A stretch of DNA of 64,000 bases. Origin: Oligoflexus tunisiensis. GTDB lineage: Bacteria; Bdellovibrionota_B; Oligoflexia; Oligoflexales; Oligoflexaceae. Positions 17,486 through 25,699 of the stretch are shown here, piece after piece (position 1 is the stretch's first letter; each line of letters starts with the position of its first letter). The position numbers were made by a program, and so were the translations under genes. The stretch lies in the NCBI RefSeq assembly GCF_001748245.1, contig NZ_BDFO01000001.1, positions 2,316,471 through 2,380,470 on the forward strand. Direction: 5' to 3'. The notes under the pieces are model-generated. The model saw only the letters and a program-made list of their open reading frames with translations. It was not told where the DNA came from and made no database searches.

Positions 17486-18557
17486 TAGCATCGCTCTGTC
17501 TCTGAAGCTGATCTTTGTGCTGGGTGTGACCCTGAATGCTGTACCGGTCATGGTCTGGTTCGAACGTCGTGGTTCGGCCTGGATTCAGGGACGGATCGGC
17601 CCCAACCGGGTGGGTCCCTTTGGACTTCTGCAGCCGGTGGCGGACGTGCTCAAGTTCGTCTTCAAGGAGGACTTTGTTCCGGCTCAGGCCTCCAAGTTCC
17701 TCTATCACCTGGCACCGGCCATCGCGGCCGTTGCGCCTCTGGCAGCCTTTGCCGCGATTCCCTTTGGCAGCTACATGATCATTGGGGGGCGGGAAGTGCC
17801 TCTGCAGATCGCGCAGCTGGATATGGGCGTCCTTGCGGTGCTGGCCTTTGCCGGCCTGGAAGTCTATCCGCTTATGCTGGCCGGTTGGGCTTCGAACAAC
17901 AAGTATGCGATCTTCGGCGCGCTTCGCGGCAGCAGTCAGATGGTCAGCTATGAAATCGGTATGGGTCTGTCGCTCGTTTCGATGCTGCTGATCTATGGCA
18001 CGCTTGATCTGAATGCGATGGTTCAATACCAGGAACACTACTGGTTCGGCGTGATCCCGCGCTGGGGCATGTTCATGAACCCGATCGCCTTTATTATTTT
18101 CCTGATTGCGATTTTCGCAGAAACCAACCGCCTGCCCTTCGACCTGCCGGAAGGCGATTCGGAGCTGGTGGCCGGTTATCACGTGGAATACGGCGCGACA
18201 AAATTCGCCATGTTCTTCTTCGCTGAATATGTGGCGATGATCATGGCGGCCTCGCTCTTTGTGACTCTTTTCGCCGGCGGCTATGCACTGCTGCCCGGTT
18301 TGGGGCTCCTGTCGAACGGTGTCGCCGGCCTTTTCGGTTTGGGCACTGTTGGAACACAAAACCTGATCGCGATCCTTCAGGCACTCGGCTTCATCTTCAA
18401 GGTGGGCTGCGTGATGTTCTTCTTTGTCTGGGTCCGATGGACTTTGCCCCGCTTCCGATTCGATCAGCTGATGAATCTGGGATGGAAGATTCTCTTCCCC
18501 ATCGCCCTGGCCAACCTGCTTTTCATCGCGATCGTCATTGCATTGGTAGGGGTGTGA
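17472..18557 (+). CDS. nuoH: NADH-quinone oxidoreductase subunit H
   Basis: 361-aa membrane subunit that joins the two arms and forms much of the quinone tunnel; eight or nine helices are visible. The signature is WIQGRIGPNRVGPFGLLQPV and the acidic E-channel residues lie in AETNRLPFDLPEGDSELVAG. The GTG start at 17472 is inside the nuoG end (14-base overlap), with GAGGTAG upstream as the ribosome site. Confidence 0.96.
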   Translation: MTLFDSIALSLKLIFVLGVTLNAVPVMVWFERRGSAWIQGRIGPNRVGPFGLLQPVADVLKFVFKEDFVPAQASKFLYHLAPAIAAVAPLAAFAAIPFGSYMIIGGREVPLQIAQLDMGVLAVLAFAGLEVYPLMLAGWASNNKYAIFGALRGSSQMVSYEIGMGLSLVSMLLIYGTLDLNAMVQYQEHYWFGVIPRWGMFMNPIAFIIFLIAIFAETNRLPFDLPEGDSELVAGYHVEYGATKFAMFFFAEYVAMIMAASLFVTLFAGGYALLPGLGLLSNGVAGLFGLGTVGTQNLIAILQALGFIFKVGCVMFFFVWVRWTLPRFRFDQLMNLGWKILFPIALANLLFIAIVIALVGV

Positions 18558-18558
18558 T

Positions 18559-19059
18559 ATGGCAACCAAAGTTGTTACACGCAAGGAAGGCTACTGGGAT
18601 AAGTTTTATCTCCCGGCCCTGGCGGTTGGTCTGAAAGTGACCATTAAACAGTTTTATAAGACCCTGTTCAAAGGTCAGGCCACGACCATTCAGTATCCGG
18701 AAGTGAAACGCAACTACTCGCAGCGTTTCCGCGGCATGCATTTTATTTCGGTCGATGAAAACAAGACCGAGAACTGCACGGCCTGTTATCTCTGTCAGAC
18801 CGTTTGTCCTGCGGAATGCATCACCATCATCGCGGAGGAACGGGACCCTGAAGAGAACGTTTATGGGGTGCGCAAAGAAAAGAAACCCAAGAGCTTCGAT
18901 ATCGATGCTCTGCGTTGCTGCTTCTGCGGCATGTGCGAGGAAGCCTGTCCCAAGGATGCGATCAAGCTGTCCCGTAACTACGAACTGGCCACCACGAGCC
19001 GGGCAGAAGCCTTCTATGATCTCGATCATTTGAAAAGGGAGGTCAAAGGCCGTGGTTAA
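18559..19059 (+). CDS. nuoI: NADH-quinone oxidoreductase subunit I
   Basis: 166-aa ferredoxin-like subunit with two 4Fe-4S clusters (N6a, N6b) that pass electrons towards N2. Both motifs are complete: CTACYLCQTVCPAEC and CCFCGMCEEACPKDAI. An N-terminal amphipathic helix (about 15-35) lies on the membrane. It starts one base after the nuoH stop and overlaps nuoJ by eight bases. Confidence 0.97.
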   Translation: MATKVVTRKEGYWDKFYLPALAVGLKVTIKQFYKTLFKGQATTIQYPEVKRNYSQRFRGMHFISVDENKTENCTACYLCQTVCPAECITIIAEERDPEENVYGVRKEKKPKSFDIDALRCCFCGMCEEACPKDAIKLSRNYELATTSRAEAFYDLDHLKREVKGRG

Positions 19060-19576
19060 TCCTGTGATCCTGGTCCTCGCCGTTATCATCATGCTGCTGA
19101 GCCTCGGCATGATCTTCGCCAAAAATCCCATCAGCAGCGCGATCTCGCTGGTGGGCTTGATGGTCGCGCTGGGCGGTATTTACGCTCTCATCGGAGCTCA
19201 TTTCGTGGCCGCCCTGCAGATCATCGTCTATGCGGGTGCGGTGATGGTCCTCTTCGTTTTCTCCATCATGCTCCTGAACATGGAAGAGGAAAAAGGAGAG
19301 GTTGATTTTGCCTCCTGGAAAACCTATGCCGCCCTGGGCGTGAGCCTGGGCCTCGTCGGATTTCTGGCCGTCGCATTTTTCAACTGGTCACAGGAAACCG
19401 GACTCCCGACCCCGGACATTTACTCCGTGCAGAAGATTAAAGAGATAGGCGGCAACGTCGTGGCGGTGTCCGGCCTGCTCTTTTCGCAGGCCTATTTTCA
19501 ATTCGAACTGATCTCGTTGCTGCTCCTGGTCGCCATTGCCGGTGCCCTGGTTCTGGCCAAAAGAAAGGTGGACTGA
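19052..19576 (+). CDS. nuoJ: NADH-quinone oxidoreductase subunit J
   Basis: 174-aa membrane subunit with five helices, from GTG 19052 with GGGAGG upstream. The third helix carries the conserved IIVYAGAVMVLFVFSIMLL, which contains the pi-bulge implicated in coupling quinone chemistry to proton pumping. It shares one base with nuoK (TGATGG). Confidence 0.95.
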   Translation: MVNPVILVLAVIIMLLSLGMIFAKNPISSAISLVGLMVALGGIYALIGAHFVAALQIIVYAGAVMVLFVFSIMLLNMEEEKGEVDFASWKTYAALGVSLGLVGFLAVAFFNWSQETGLPTPDIYSVQKIKEIGGNVVAVSGLLFSQAYFQFELISLLLLVAIAGALVLAKRKVD

Positions 19577-19878
19577 TGGATACCGGTGTTCTTCTGCACA
19601 TTCTATCGGCCTGGCTATTCTGTATGGGGCTTTTGGCCATCTGTATTCGTCGCAACACTCTGGTTATGCTCATGGGGATCGAGCTCATGCTGAACGGCGT
19701 GAACCTGTCCTTTGTGGCGTTTGCCCATGAGCTGCAGCAGCTCGTCGGCCAGCTGCAGGTGTTCTTTATTATCACCGTCGCAGCCGCGGAATCGGCTGTG
19801 GGCTTGTCCATTCTGGTCAACGTCTACCGGAATTTCGGTAGTATCAAGACCGACCGTACCCAGACCTTGCGAGGCTGA
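19576..19878 (+). CDS. nuoK: NADH-quinone oxidoreductase subunit K
   Basis: 100-aa three-helix subunit, Mrp-antiporter MnhC-like. The two membrane glutamates of the proton path are in LLMGIELMLNGVNL and VAAAESAVGLSILV. Normal length. Three bases separate it from nuoL. Confidence 0.96.
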   Translation: MDTGVLLHILSAWLFCMGLLAICIRRNTLVMLMGIELMLNGVNLSFVAFAHELQQLVGQLQVFFIITVAAAESAVGLSILVNVYRNFGSIKTDRTQTLRG

Positions 19879-19881
19879 CCC

Positions 19882-21807
19882 ATGAGCGAACTTGTTCCTT
19901 CCAACCTGCCTTTGTGGATACTCCTGCTGCCGCTCTGTGGTTTTGTCTTCAATGGTGTGATTTATCCTTTGCTGACCCGCGGTGTTTCGAAAACGAACAA
20001 CACGATCTCCGGTCTGGTGGCCACGCTCGCGATGCTGGCCAGCTTCTTTTTCGCCTTCAGCGCCTTCCGTGAATTGGCCGCTGTTCCTGGCGCCCTGCAT
20101 ACGACTGTGTATCAGTGGGTGGCGATGAGCGATTTCTCGGTGGGATTGAATCTCCATCTGGATCGACTCAGTGCGATCATGGCGCTTATCATCACCGGCA
20201 TCGGCAGTCTGATTCATCTCTATAGTATCGGCTACATGTCGCATGAAAAAGGCGCCGCGCGCTTCTTTGCGTATTTGAACCTGTTCTGCTTTGCGATGCT
20301 GATCCTGGTGCTCAGCGATAACCTGCTCTTTGTCTTTTTCGGATGGGAAGGCGTGGGCCTTTGCTCCTATCTGCTGATTAGTTACTGGTATGGCGAGTCC
20401 GCCAACGCCGATGCCGCCCGGAAAGCCTTCCTCGTGAACCGGATCGGTGATTTTGGTTTCGTGATCGCCATGTGCATGCTCTATGCGAAATTCGGCACGC
20501 TGACCTTTACGGAGCTTCTGGAGCAAATATCACCCACGCAAGCCGGTTTCCTGACTGGTGTCGCGGTGCTGCTCTTCTTCGCGGCGACGGGCAAGTCCGC
20601 TCAGTTTCCTCTCTATGTCTGGCTGCCCGATGCAATGGCGGGTCCCACCCCGGTTTCGGCGCTAATTCACGCCGCAACCATGGTCACCGCAGGGGTTTAC
20701 CTGTTCGCACGGATGCATTTCCTCTTTGAACTGACCCCGGCTGTGATGACCACGGTGGCCTGGATCGGGGCCTTCACGGCCTTGATCGGTGGCACCATCG
20801 CTCTCGCTCAGAATGATATCAAAAAGGTGCTGGCTTACTCCACCGTTTCGCAGCTGGGCTTCATGTTCCTGGCCACGGGCGTTGGCGCTTATCATGCCGC
20901 TGTTTTCCATCTGATGACTCATGCCTTCTTTAAGGCGCTGCTCTTCCTCGGAGCGGGATCGGTGATCCACGCCTGTGATGGGGAGCAGGACATGCGGAAA
21001 ATGGGAGGGCTGCGCAAGGCTCTGCCTATCACGCATGCGACCATGCTGATCGGCAGTCTCGCCATCATGGGGATTCCGCTGTTCAGTGGCTTTTTCAGCA
21101 AGGATGAAATTCTCTTCATGGCGGAAGCGATGCCGCGCGGCAGCATGGGCCTCTTTACGGCCGGTGCCGTTGCCGCGTTCCTGACCGCTGTTTATACCTT
21201 CCGCTTGATGCACATGACCTTCTGGGGTCAGGCGCGCAGTGGTATTCATGGCCATGAGTCGCCCTGGGTGATGACGGTGCCGCTTATCATTCTCGCCGTT
21301 CTCGCGACCTTTGGAGGTTTCCTGGGAGTCCCGCATGAACTGGCCCATACCCTGGGACTGCCGTCGCACCTGATCGGGGAATGGCTGTCGCCTGTCGTAC
21401 CCGCCGCGGCTGTGGATCTGCATGCCGCGCCAATGAGCGAAGGCTTCGTGTCGATTCTCGCCATCGCCTTGAGTGTGCTCGGTATCACGGTCGGCCTGGT
21501 GCTCTTCAAAAGAACGTTCACGCTGCCGATTCCTTCCCTCGGGAAACTCCTGGAGGGCAAGTATTACGTCGATGAACTTTATAACGCCGTTTTTGTGCGT
21601 CCTCTCTATTGGATCGGCGATCTGATCGCCCGCACTTTGGAAGGACGTCTGATGCAGAACCTTGGCAACTGGATGGGCGTGGGCTCGTCGTGGTCCGGTG
21701 ATCGTCTGCGGGCTCTGCAGGGCGGAGATCTTCAGGTCTTTGCTCTGATACTCCTGGCCGGACTTTCGCTCATCGTGGCAATCTCTCTCTTCTGGACGAA
21801 CGTATGA
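19882..21807 (+). CDS. nuoL: NADH-quinone oxidoreductase subunit L (antiporter-like)
   Basis: 641-aa antiporter-like subunit at the distal end of the membrane arm, with about 14 core helices and the long lateral helix near the C-terminus. Proton-channel residues are recognisable: Glu in FFGWEGVGLCSYLLI, the lysine region KSAQFPLYVWLPDAM, and KKVLAYSTVSQLGFM. Overlaps nuoM by four bases. Confidence 0.97.
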   Translation: MSELVPSNLPLWILLLPLCGFVFNGVIYPLLTRGVSKTNNTISGLVATLAMLASFFFAFSAFRELAAVPGALHTTVYQWVAMSDFSVGLNLHLDRLSAIMALIITGIGSLIHLYSIGYMSHEKGAARFFAYLNLFCFAMLILVLSDNLLFVFFGWEGVGLCSYLLISYWYGESANADAARKAFLVNRIGDFGFVIAMCMLYAKFGTLTFTELLEQISPTQAGFLTGVAVLLFFAATGKSAQFPLYVWLPDAMAGPTPVSALIHAATMVTAGVYLFARMHFLFELTPAVMTTVAWIGAFTALIGGTIALAQNDIKKVLAYSTVSQLGFMFLATGVGAYHAAVFHLMTHAFFKALLFLGAGSVIHACDGEQDMRKMGGLRKALPITHATMLIGSLAIMGIPLFSGFFSKDEILFMAEAMPRGSMGLFTAGAVAAFLTAVYTFRLMHMTFWGQARSGIHGHESPWVMTVPLIILAVLATFGGFLGVPHELAHTLGLPSHLIGEWLSPVVPAAAVDLHAAPMSEGFVSILAIALSVLGITVGLVLFKRTFTLPIPSLGKLLEGKYYVDELYNAVFVRPLYWIGDLIARTLEGRLMQNLGNWMGVGSSWSGDRLRALQGGDLQVFALILLAGLSLIVAISLFWTNV

Positions 21808-23363
21808 ACCAGCTCCTCTCTTGGATGATTTTTCTTCCGGCTGTCGGTGCCGGTCTTATTCTTCTTTTGCCGCAGGCCAGGCTCGCGAGGCCGCTCGGGG
21901 TGCTGATCAGCGCCGTGGTGGCTGCGATGGGTTTGATGCTCTGGTTCAACTTTGATACCCAGGCGCTGGGTCCTCAATTTGGGATCAAGCAGCCCTGGCT
22001 GCCGGACCTCGGCATCTCGTTCGATGTGGCCCTGGATGGTTTGAACCTGCCGCTGGTGGTCTTCACCGCGCTGCTCACACCCCTGGCCTTTTTGGGAACC
22101 TGGTCGCTGCCGGCGGATGCGACCAACAGCATGCAGAAGCGCATGACGGCTCTGGTGCTTTTGATGGAATGCGGGGCGCTCGGCACGTTCCTGAGTCAGG
22201 ACCTTTTCCTGTTCTATGTGTTCTGGGAAGTGATTCTGATCCCGGCCTATCTTTTGATCGGTATGTACGGTGGCGCGGATCGCGTGAAGACCACGCTGCA
22301 ATTTTTCATCTATACCTTTGCCGGTTCGCTTCTGATGCTGGTCGGCATCGCCTGGATGATCTATGCGCAAAAGTCCACGACGGGTGTATTCAGTGCCTCC
22401 ATCGCGGATCTGCAGAACCTGCGTTTTGCCTTTGATCCCGCCTCGGGCTGGGGTGGACTTCTGTCCGCTCAAGGTCTGCTGTTTGCAGCCTTTGCCGCCG
22501 CCTTCTTTGTAAAATCGCCTTTGGTTCCCTTCCACGCCTGGCTGCCTTCGACCTATACGCAGGCGCCCACGCTGGTGACGATCTATCTCGCCGCTGTGCT
22601 CTCGAAGATGGGAACCTACGGTATTCTGAAAATTCTTCTGCCCCTCTTCCCGGAAGCTGCGCGCGCCTTTGGTCCCACTCTGATGTGGCTCGCCGCGATC
22701 GGCATCGTTTATGGAGCCCTGCTGGCCATTGCCCAGAAGAATCTGAAAACGGCCATCGCCTACTCTTCGCTCTCGCACGTGAGTTACATCCTGCTCGGGC
22801 TTTTCTCGCTGACGCCGTCGGGCATGAACGGTGCGCTTTTGCAGATGGTCAACCACGGGATTGCCATTACCGGACTGTTCCTGCTGGTCGGGCACTTGGA
22901 AAAAAGTCGTGGCAGTCTTGAACTGTCCGCCTTTGGTGGTCTGGCGAAAACCACGCCGGTGCTGGCCACCTCGTTTATGATGATGGTGCTTTCGTCGGTG
23001 GCTCTGCCGGGAACCAACGGCTTTGTCGGTGAATTCATGGTGCTGGTGTCGAGCTTCCGCGTGGAAAGTGGAGCCACAATCCTGGCGGCCACCGGCATGG
23101 TGCTCGGCGCCGTGTATATGCTGAACCTTTATCAAAGGACCATGTTTGGGGCCACGGAGGGCAACACCGCGGCTGTGAGCTGGTCGGATCTGAGCGTCAA
23201 GGAAATCGTTGTGATGGCCGTCCTGAGTACCGCTGTCGTCGGGATTGGTGTGGCGCCACAGGGATATCTGGATCGTTCCAAACTGGCTATCGAGGCGACT
23301 GTGAAACACATCAGTCCCGAACCCACGCAACCCGATCAATCGGGTCGTGTTTCCACCTTCTGA
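21804..23363 (+). CDS. nuoM: NADH-quinone oxidoreductase subunit M (antiporter-like)
   Basis: 519-aa antiporter-like subunit. The pumping residues are in FYVFWEVILIPAYLLIG (Glu), FFVKSPLVPFHAWLPSTYTQ (Lys) and LKTAIAYSSLSHVSYILLG (Lys/His). Ends with a polar tail of about 25 residues. A 21-base gap precedes nuoN. Confidence 0.97.
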   Translation: MNQLLSWMIFLPAVGAGLILLLPQARLARPLGVLISAVVAAMGLMLWFNFDTQALGPQFGIKQPWLPDLGISFDVALDGLNLPLVVFTALLTPLAFLGTWSLPADATNSMQKRMTALVLLMECGALGTFLSQDLFLFYVFWEVILIPAYLLIGMYGGADRVKTTLQFFIYTFAGSLLMLVGIAWMIYAQKSTTGVFSASIADLQNLRFAFDPASGWGGLLSAQGLLFAAFAAAFFVKSPLVPFHAWLPSTYTQAPTLVTIYLAAVLSKMGTYGILKILLPLFPEAARAFGPTLMWLAAIGIVYGALLAIAQKNLKTAIAYSSLSHVSYILLGLFSLTPSGMNGALLQMVNHGIAITGLFLLVGHLEKSRGSLELSAFGGLAKTTPVLATSFMMMVLSSVALPGTNGFVGEFMVLVSSFRVESGATILAATGMVLGAVYMLNLYQRTMFGATEGNTAAVSWSDLSVKEIVVMAVLSTAVVGIGVAPQGYLDRSKLAIEATVKHISPEPTQPDQSGRVSTF

Positions 23364-23384
23364 TGTTGAGCAAGAGGAGTCCTT

Positions 23385-24866
23385 GTGTCGTTCGAAGAAC
23401 TATTTCCCATTCAAATCTTAGCGGCCGAGCAATGGCAGGCTTTGATGCCTTTGCTGCTCATGAGCCTCAGCTCGGTCCTGGCTCTTCTTTTTTCGCCCTG
23501 GCATAATCGGGGACGTCTGGCCTCGTTTACCACGCTGGTATCCGGTTCGGTGCTCGCTCTTTTGAGCCTGAGTTTCTCGGTACCCGACGCGCCGGTGTCC
23601 ATCATGGGTGGGGTCCTGGTTATCGACCGGCTGAGTCAGGTCTTCTCCGCTCTGGCGGTTGCTGCGGGTCTGGCGGGTGCGTTCATGACCCTGGGCTATG
23701 ATCGGCGTGAAAACCTGGTATCCGAGGTTTATGCCCTGATCGCCTTTTCGGTGGTCGGGATGATGATCCTTGTCAGCACCCGGGATTTGCTGATGCTCTT
23801 CATCGGTCTTGAATTGATGTCGCTCGCCGTTTACGTCCTGGTCAGCATGCGCCGTCAGGCGGCAACGGCTGCCGAAGCGGGTTTGAAATACTTTCTGCTC
23901 GGCGGCGTCGCCAGTGCGATTCTCCTTTATGGAGTGACCCTGCTCTACGGCAGTACCGGCAGTTTGAAATTTGATGTGATCGGTGAAGGCTTGAATCGAC
24001 TCTGGCAAAACGAGTTGCCCATGCTGCCGGTCGTCGGTCTTGTGATGGTCGGCATCGGCTTTCTCTTTAAAGTGGGTGCCGTGCCCTTTCATGTCTGGAT
24101 TCCCGATGTCTATACAGGAGCCTCAACTCCTGTCACCGGCTTCATGATCTCCGGGGTCAAAGCCACTGCGATCGGCGCGCTTTTGCGCTTCAGTGCGGAT
24201 GTCTTTGCGCTGCCCGGGCTCCTGGCTGTGGGCGGCAGCTTCTACTGGATTCTGTGGGCGATCATTGCCGTGACTTTGATCTTTGGAGCCCTGGTGGGTC
24301 TAAGGCAAACGAGTCTCAAACGCATGCTCGCGTATTCGACCATTGTGCACACCGGGTATGTTCTGCTCGGCTTTTTGGCTTTGATCATGGGGCAAACGGA
24401 AGGTGCGTCCGATGCCATCGTATCCTATACGCTCTTTTATGTGGTCATGAACCTCGGTGGTTTCGCTGTCCTCACGCTGCTCAGTCCTGAAGATAGTGAT
24501 GAACCCAGTCTGCAGGATCTGGCTGGTCTTGGACAGCGGCGTCCCTATCTGGCTTTTGCGTTGAGTCTTTTCCTTCTCAGCATGGCCGGCATTCCGCCCA
24601 CGGCGGGTTTCTTTGGCAAGTATTATCTCTTCATGAGTGCGCTGTCAGCGGGTGAACTCGGTCTCACCGTTCTTGCGGTGGTGGGCAGCGTGATTTCCGC
24701 GGCCTTCTATCTGCGCCCTCTGGTTTACATGTACATGCGTCCCGGTGAGCAAGGGATCACGGCCGAACACCGCTGGGCGGGAAGCTCCGCGGTGGTGGGA
24801 CTCGCGGCCGTCCTCACCGTGTTCATGGGCCTGGTGCCGTCCTGGTTTTCCGGACTTATGAAGTAA
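23385..24866 (+). CDS. nuoN: NADH-quinone oxidoreductase subunit N (antiporter-like)
   Basis: 493-aa antiporter-like subunit from GTG 23385 (AAGAGGAG upstream), about 14 helices. Motifs: LLMLFIGLELMSLAVYVLV (Glu), FLFKVGAVPFHVWIPDVYTG (Lys) and LKRMLAYSTIVHTGYVLLG (Lys). Last gene of the operon; a strong hairpin terminator starts 20 bases after the stop. Confidence 0.97.
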   Translation: MSFEELFPIQILAAEQWQALMPLLLMSLSSVLALLFSPWHNRGRLASFTTLVSGSVLALLSLSFSVPDAPVSIMGGVLVIDRLSQVFSALAVAAGLAGAFMTLGYDRRENLVSEVYALIAFSVVGMMILVSTRDLLMLFIGLELMSLAVYVLVSMRRQAATAAEAGLKYFLLGGVASAILLYGVTLLYGSTGSLKFDVIGEGLNRLWQNELPMLPVVGLVMVGIGFLFKVGAVPFHVWIPDVYTGASTPVTGFMISGVKATAIGALLRFSADVFALPGLLAVGGSFYWILWAIIAVTLIFGALVGLRQTSLKRMLAYSTIVHTGYVLLGFLALIMGQTEGASDAIVSYTLFYVVMNLGGFAVLTLLSPEDSDEPSLQDLAGLGQRRPYLAFALSLFLLSMAGIPPTAGFFGKYYLFMSALSAGELGLTVLAVVGSVISAAFYLRPLVYMYMRPGEQGITAEHRWAGSSAVVGLAAVLTVFMGLVPSWFSGLMK

Positions 24867-24880
24867 ATACGATTCAGACA

Positions 24881-24923
24881 AAAAAAGGCCTGGCTCTTCG
24901 CGGAGCCAGGCTTTGTTTTTTTC
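24881..24923. terminator. Bidirectional rho-independent terminator after nuoN
   Basis: Nine-base-pair stem GCCTGGCTC (24888-24896) and GAGCCAGGC (24903-24911) with a six-base loop, flanked by AAAAAA on the left and a TTTGTTTTTTT tract on the right. It can end nuo transcripts on the plus strand and the small membrane protein gene at 24950 on the minus strand. Confidence 0.9.
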
Positions 24924-24949
24924 TCGGTGTTTTCTCCCTGAGTTTTACC

Positions 24950-25153
24950 TCAGGAGATGACGTCCTTCAGGGGAGCATAAGGAAGTATAAGTTGAAGGGC
25001 CTTGGGCAGAACCCACCCGATTGCGACCAGAACTCCAAACGGCATAAAAAGTACCGCGAGTCCTGTCACCAGCACCGCTGCGCGAATACGCTTCGACTTG
25101 ATCATGGCGATTATTCCGCTCACGAAAAGTGCTAACAGGCAAAGTTCAAGCAT
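24950..25153 (-). CDS. Small two-helix membrane protein, paralogue A
   Basis: 67 aa. AGAGGA lies five bases before the ATG. Two hydrophobic helices (about 2-17 and 27-56) are separated by the basic stretch KSKRIR. The second helix reads VLFMPFGVLVAIGWVLPKAL and ends near KDVI. The 45-codon gene at 25399-25536 on the same strand encodes the same core (FLPFGVLVGLGKAIKLL to KDAI), so the two are paralogues. Both have ribosome sites and their own terminators. I do not recognise the family; the function could be a small membrane-stress or toxin-like protein, but nothing shows this directly. Confidence 0.65.
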   Translation of the reverse strand: MLELCLLALFVSGIIAMIKSKRIRAAVLVTGLAVLFMPFGVLVAIGWVLPKALQLILPYAPLKDVIS

Positions 25154-25330
25154 AATGGTCCTCTGGTGGTTCCCTTGTGTATTGACCGTCGTCCAGACCC
25201 GTTATCGGCATTTCTTGGAAAAACTTGAGCGAATGACAAAAAAATCCATGATATGGACAGGATGCCCAAGCGTATTGGCCACTTGGACAGTTTTGTTCAG
25301 GTGGAAAAACGAAGAAAGGCCAGGGAGCAT

Positions 25331-25361
25331 AAAAAAAGCTTCGATCCCGAGGGATCGAAGC
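25331..25361 (-). terminator. Rho-independent terminator of small membrane gene B
   Basis: Ten-base-pair perfect stem GCTTCGATCC (25338-25347) and GGATCGAAGC (25352-25361) with a four-base loop. On the minus strand it is followed by a run of seven T (25331-25337). It stands 38 bases after the stop of the 45-codon gene. Confidence 0.85.
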
Positions 25362-25398
25362 CGTTTCTCTAAGAAAATAGCCAAAGCACGGAAAGACC

Positions 25399-25536
25399 TT
25401 AGATCGCGTCTTTCGCGAGTAGTTTTATGGCTTTACCAAGGCCGACCAGCACACCAAAGGGCAGAAACATCACAAGCATACCGGCAAATACGATAGGACG
25501 GGCCAGACGATGCATGATGCTCACGGGTCGACGCAT
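25399..25536 (-). CDS. Very small membrane protein, paralogue B (45 aa)
   Basis: Reading frame of 45 codons from ATG 25536 to TAA 25399, translated by hand: it begins MRRPVSIMHRLARP, continues with a hydrophobic helix (IVFAGMLVMFLPFGVLVGLG) and ends KLLAKDAI. AGAGGG lies six bases upstream of the ATG and a perfect terminator follows. The helix and C-terminus match paralogue A at 24950-25153, including PFGVLV. A short basic N-terminus replaces the first helix of paralogue A. Function unknown. Confidence 0.65.
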   Translation of the reverse strand: MRRPVSIMHRLARPIVFAGMLVMFLPFGVLVGLGKAIKLLAKDAI

Positions 25537-25675
25537 ATTGTTCCCTCTAGCGATGTTTGTCTTGCGAACCTCTTAACAAACGTATCGGATATTTGGGGAA
25601 TAACTTGAAAAGAGGGCGATTATACGTGGAAATTCCGTGGGTTGCGAAGGCCGGTTTTTCGGAGGTTTGAGAAAG

Positions 25676-25699
25676 GGGGCAGCCGGAGGCTGCCGCGCC
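25676..25699 (-). terminator. Possible terminator after the 25.7-kb lipoprotein
   Basis: GGCAGCC (25678-25684) and GGCTGCC (25688-25694) form a seven-base-pair stem with a three-base loop just after the minus-strand stop at 25700. Only a short CCCTTT tract follows on the minus strand, so termination strength is uncertain. Confidence 0.5.

Noticed and set aside
15983..17551. 522-codon open frame antisense to nuoG
   Set aside because: Sense frame is NuoG with ordered iron-sulphur motifs; antisense has no ribosome site or family resemblance.
21732..23339. 535-codon open frame antisense to nuoM
   Set aside because: Highly polar His/Gln/Arg-rich translation opposite hydrophobic helices, a codon-bias artefact.
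25202..25384. 60-codon minus-strand frame between the two small membrane genes
   Set aside because: It spans the perfect terminator hairpin and has no resemblance to the paralogues.
25002..25496. 164-codon plus-strand frame over the small membrane genes
   Set aside because: No ribosome site, and it runs through two minus-strand genes with supporting start signals and a terminator.
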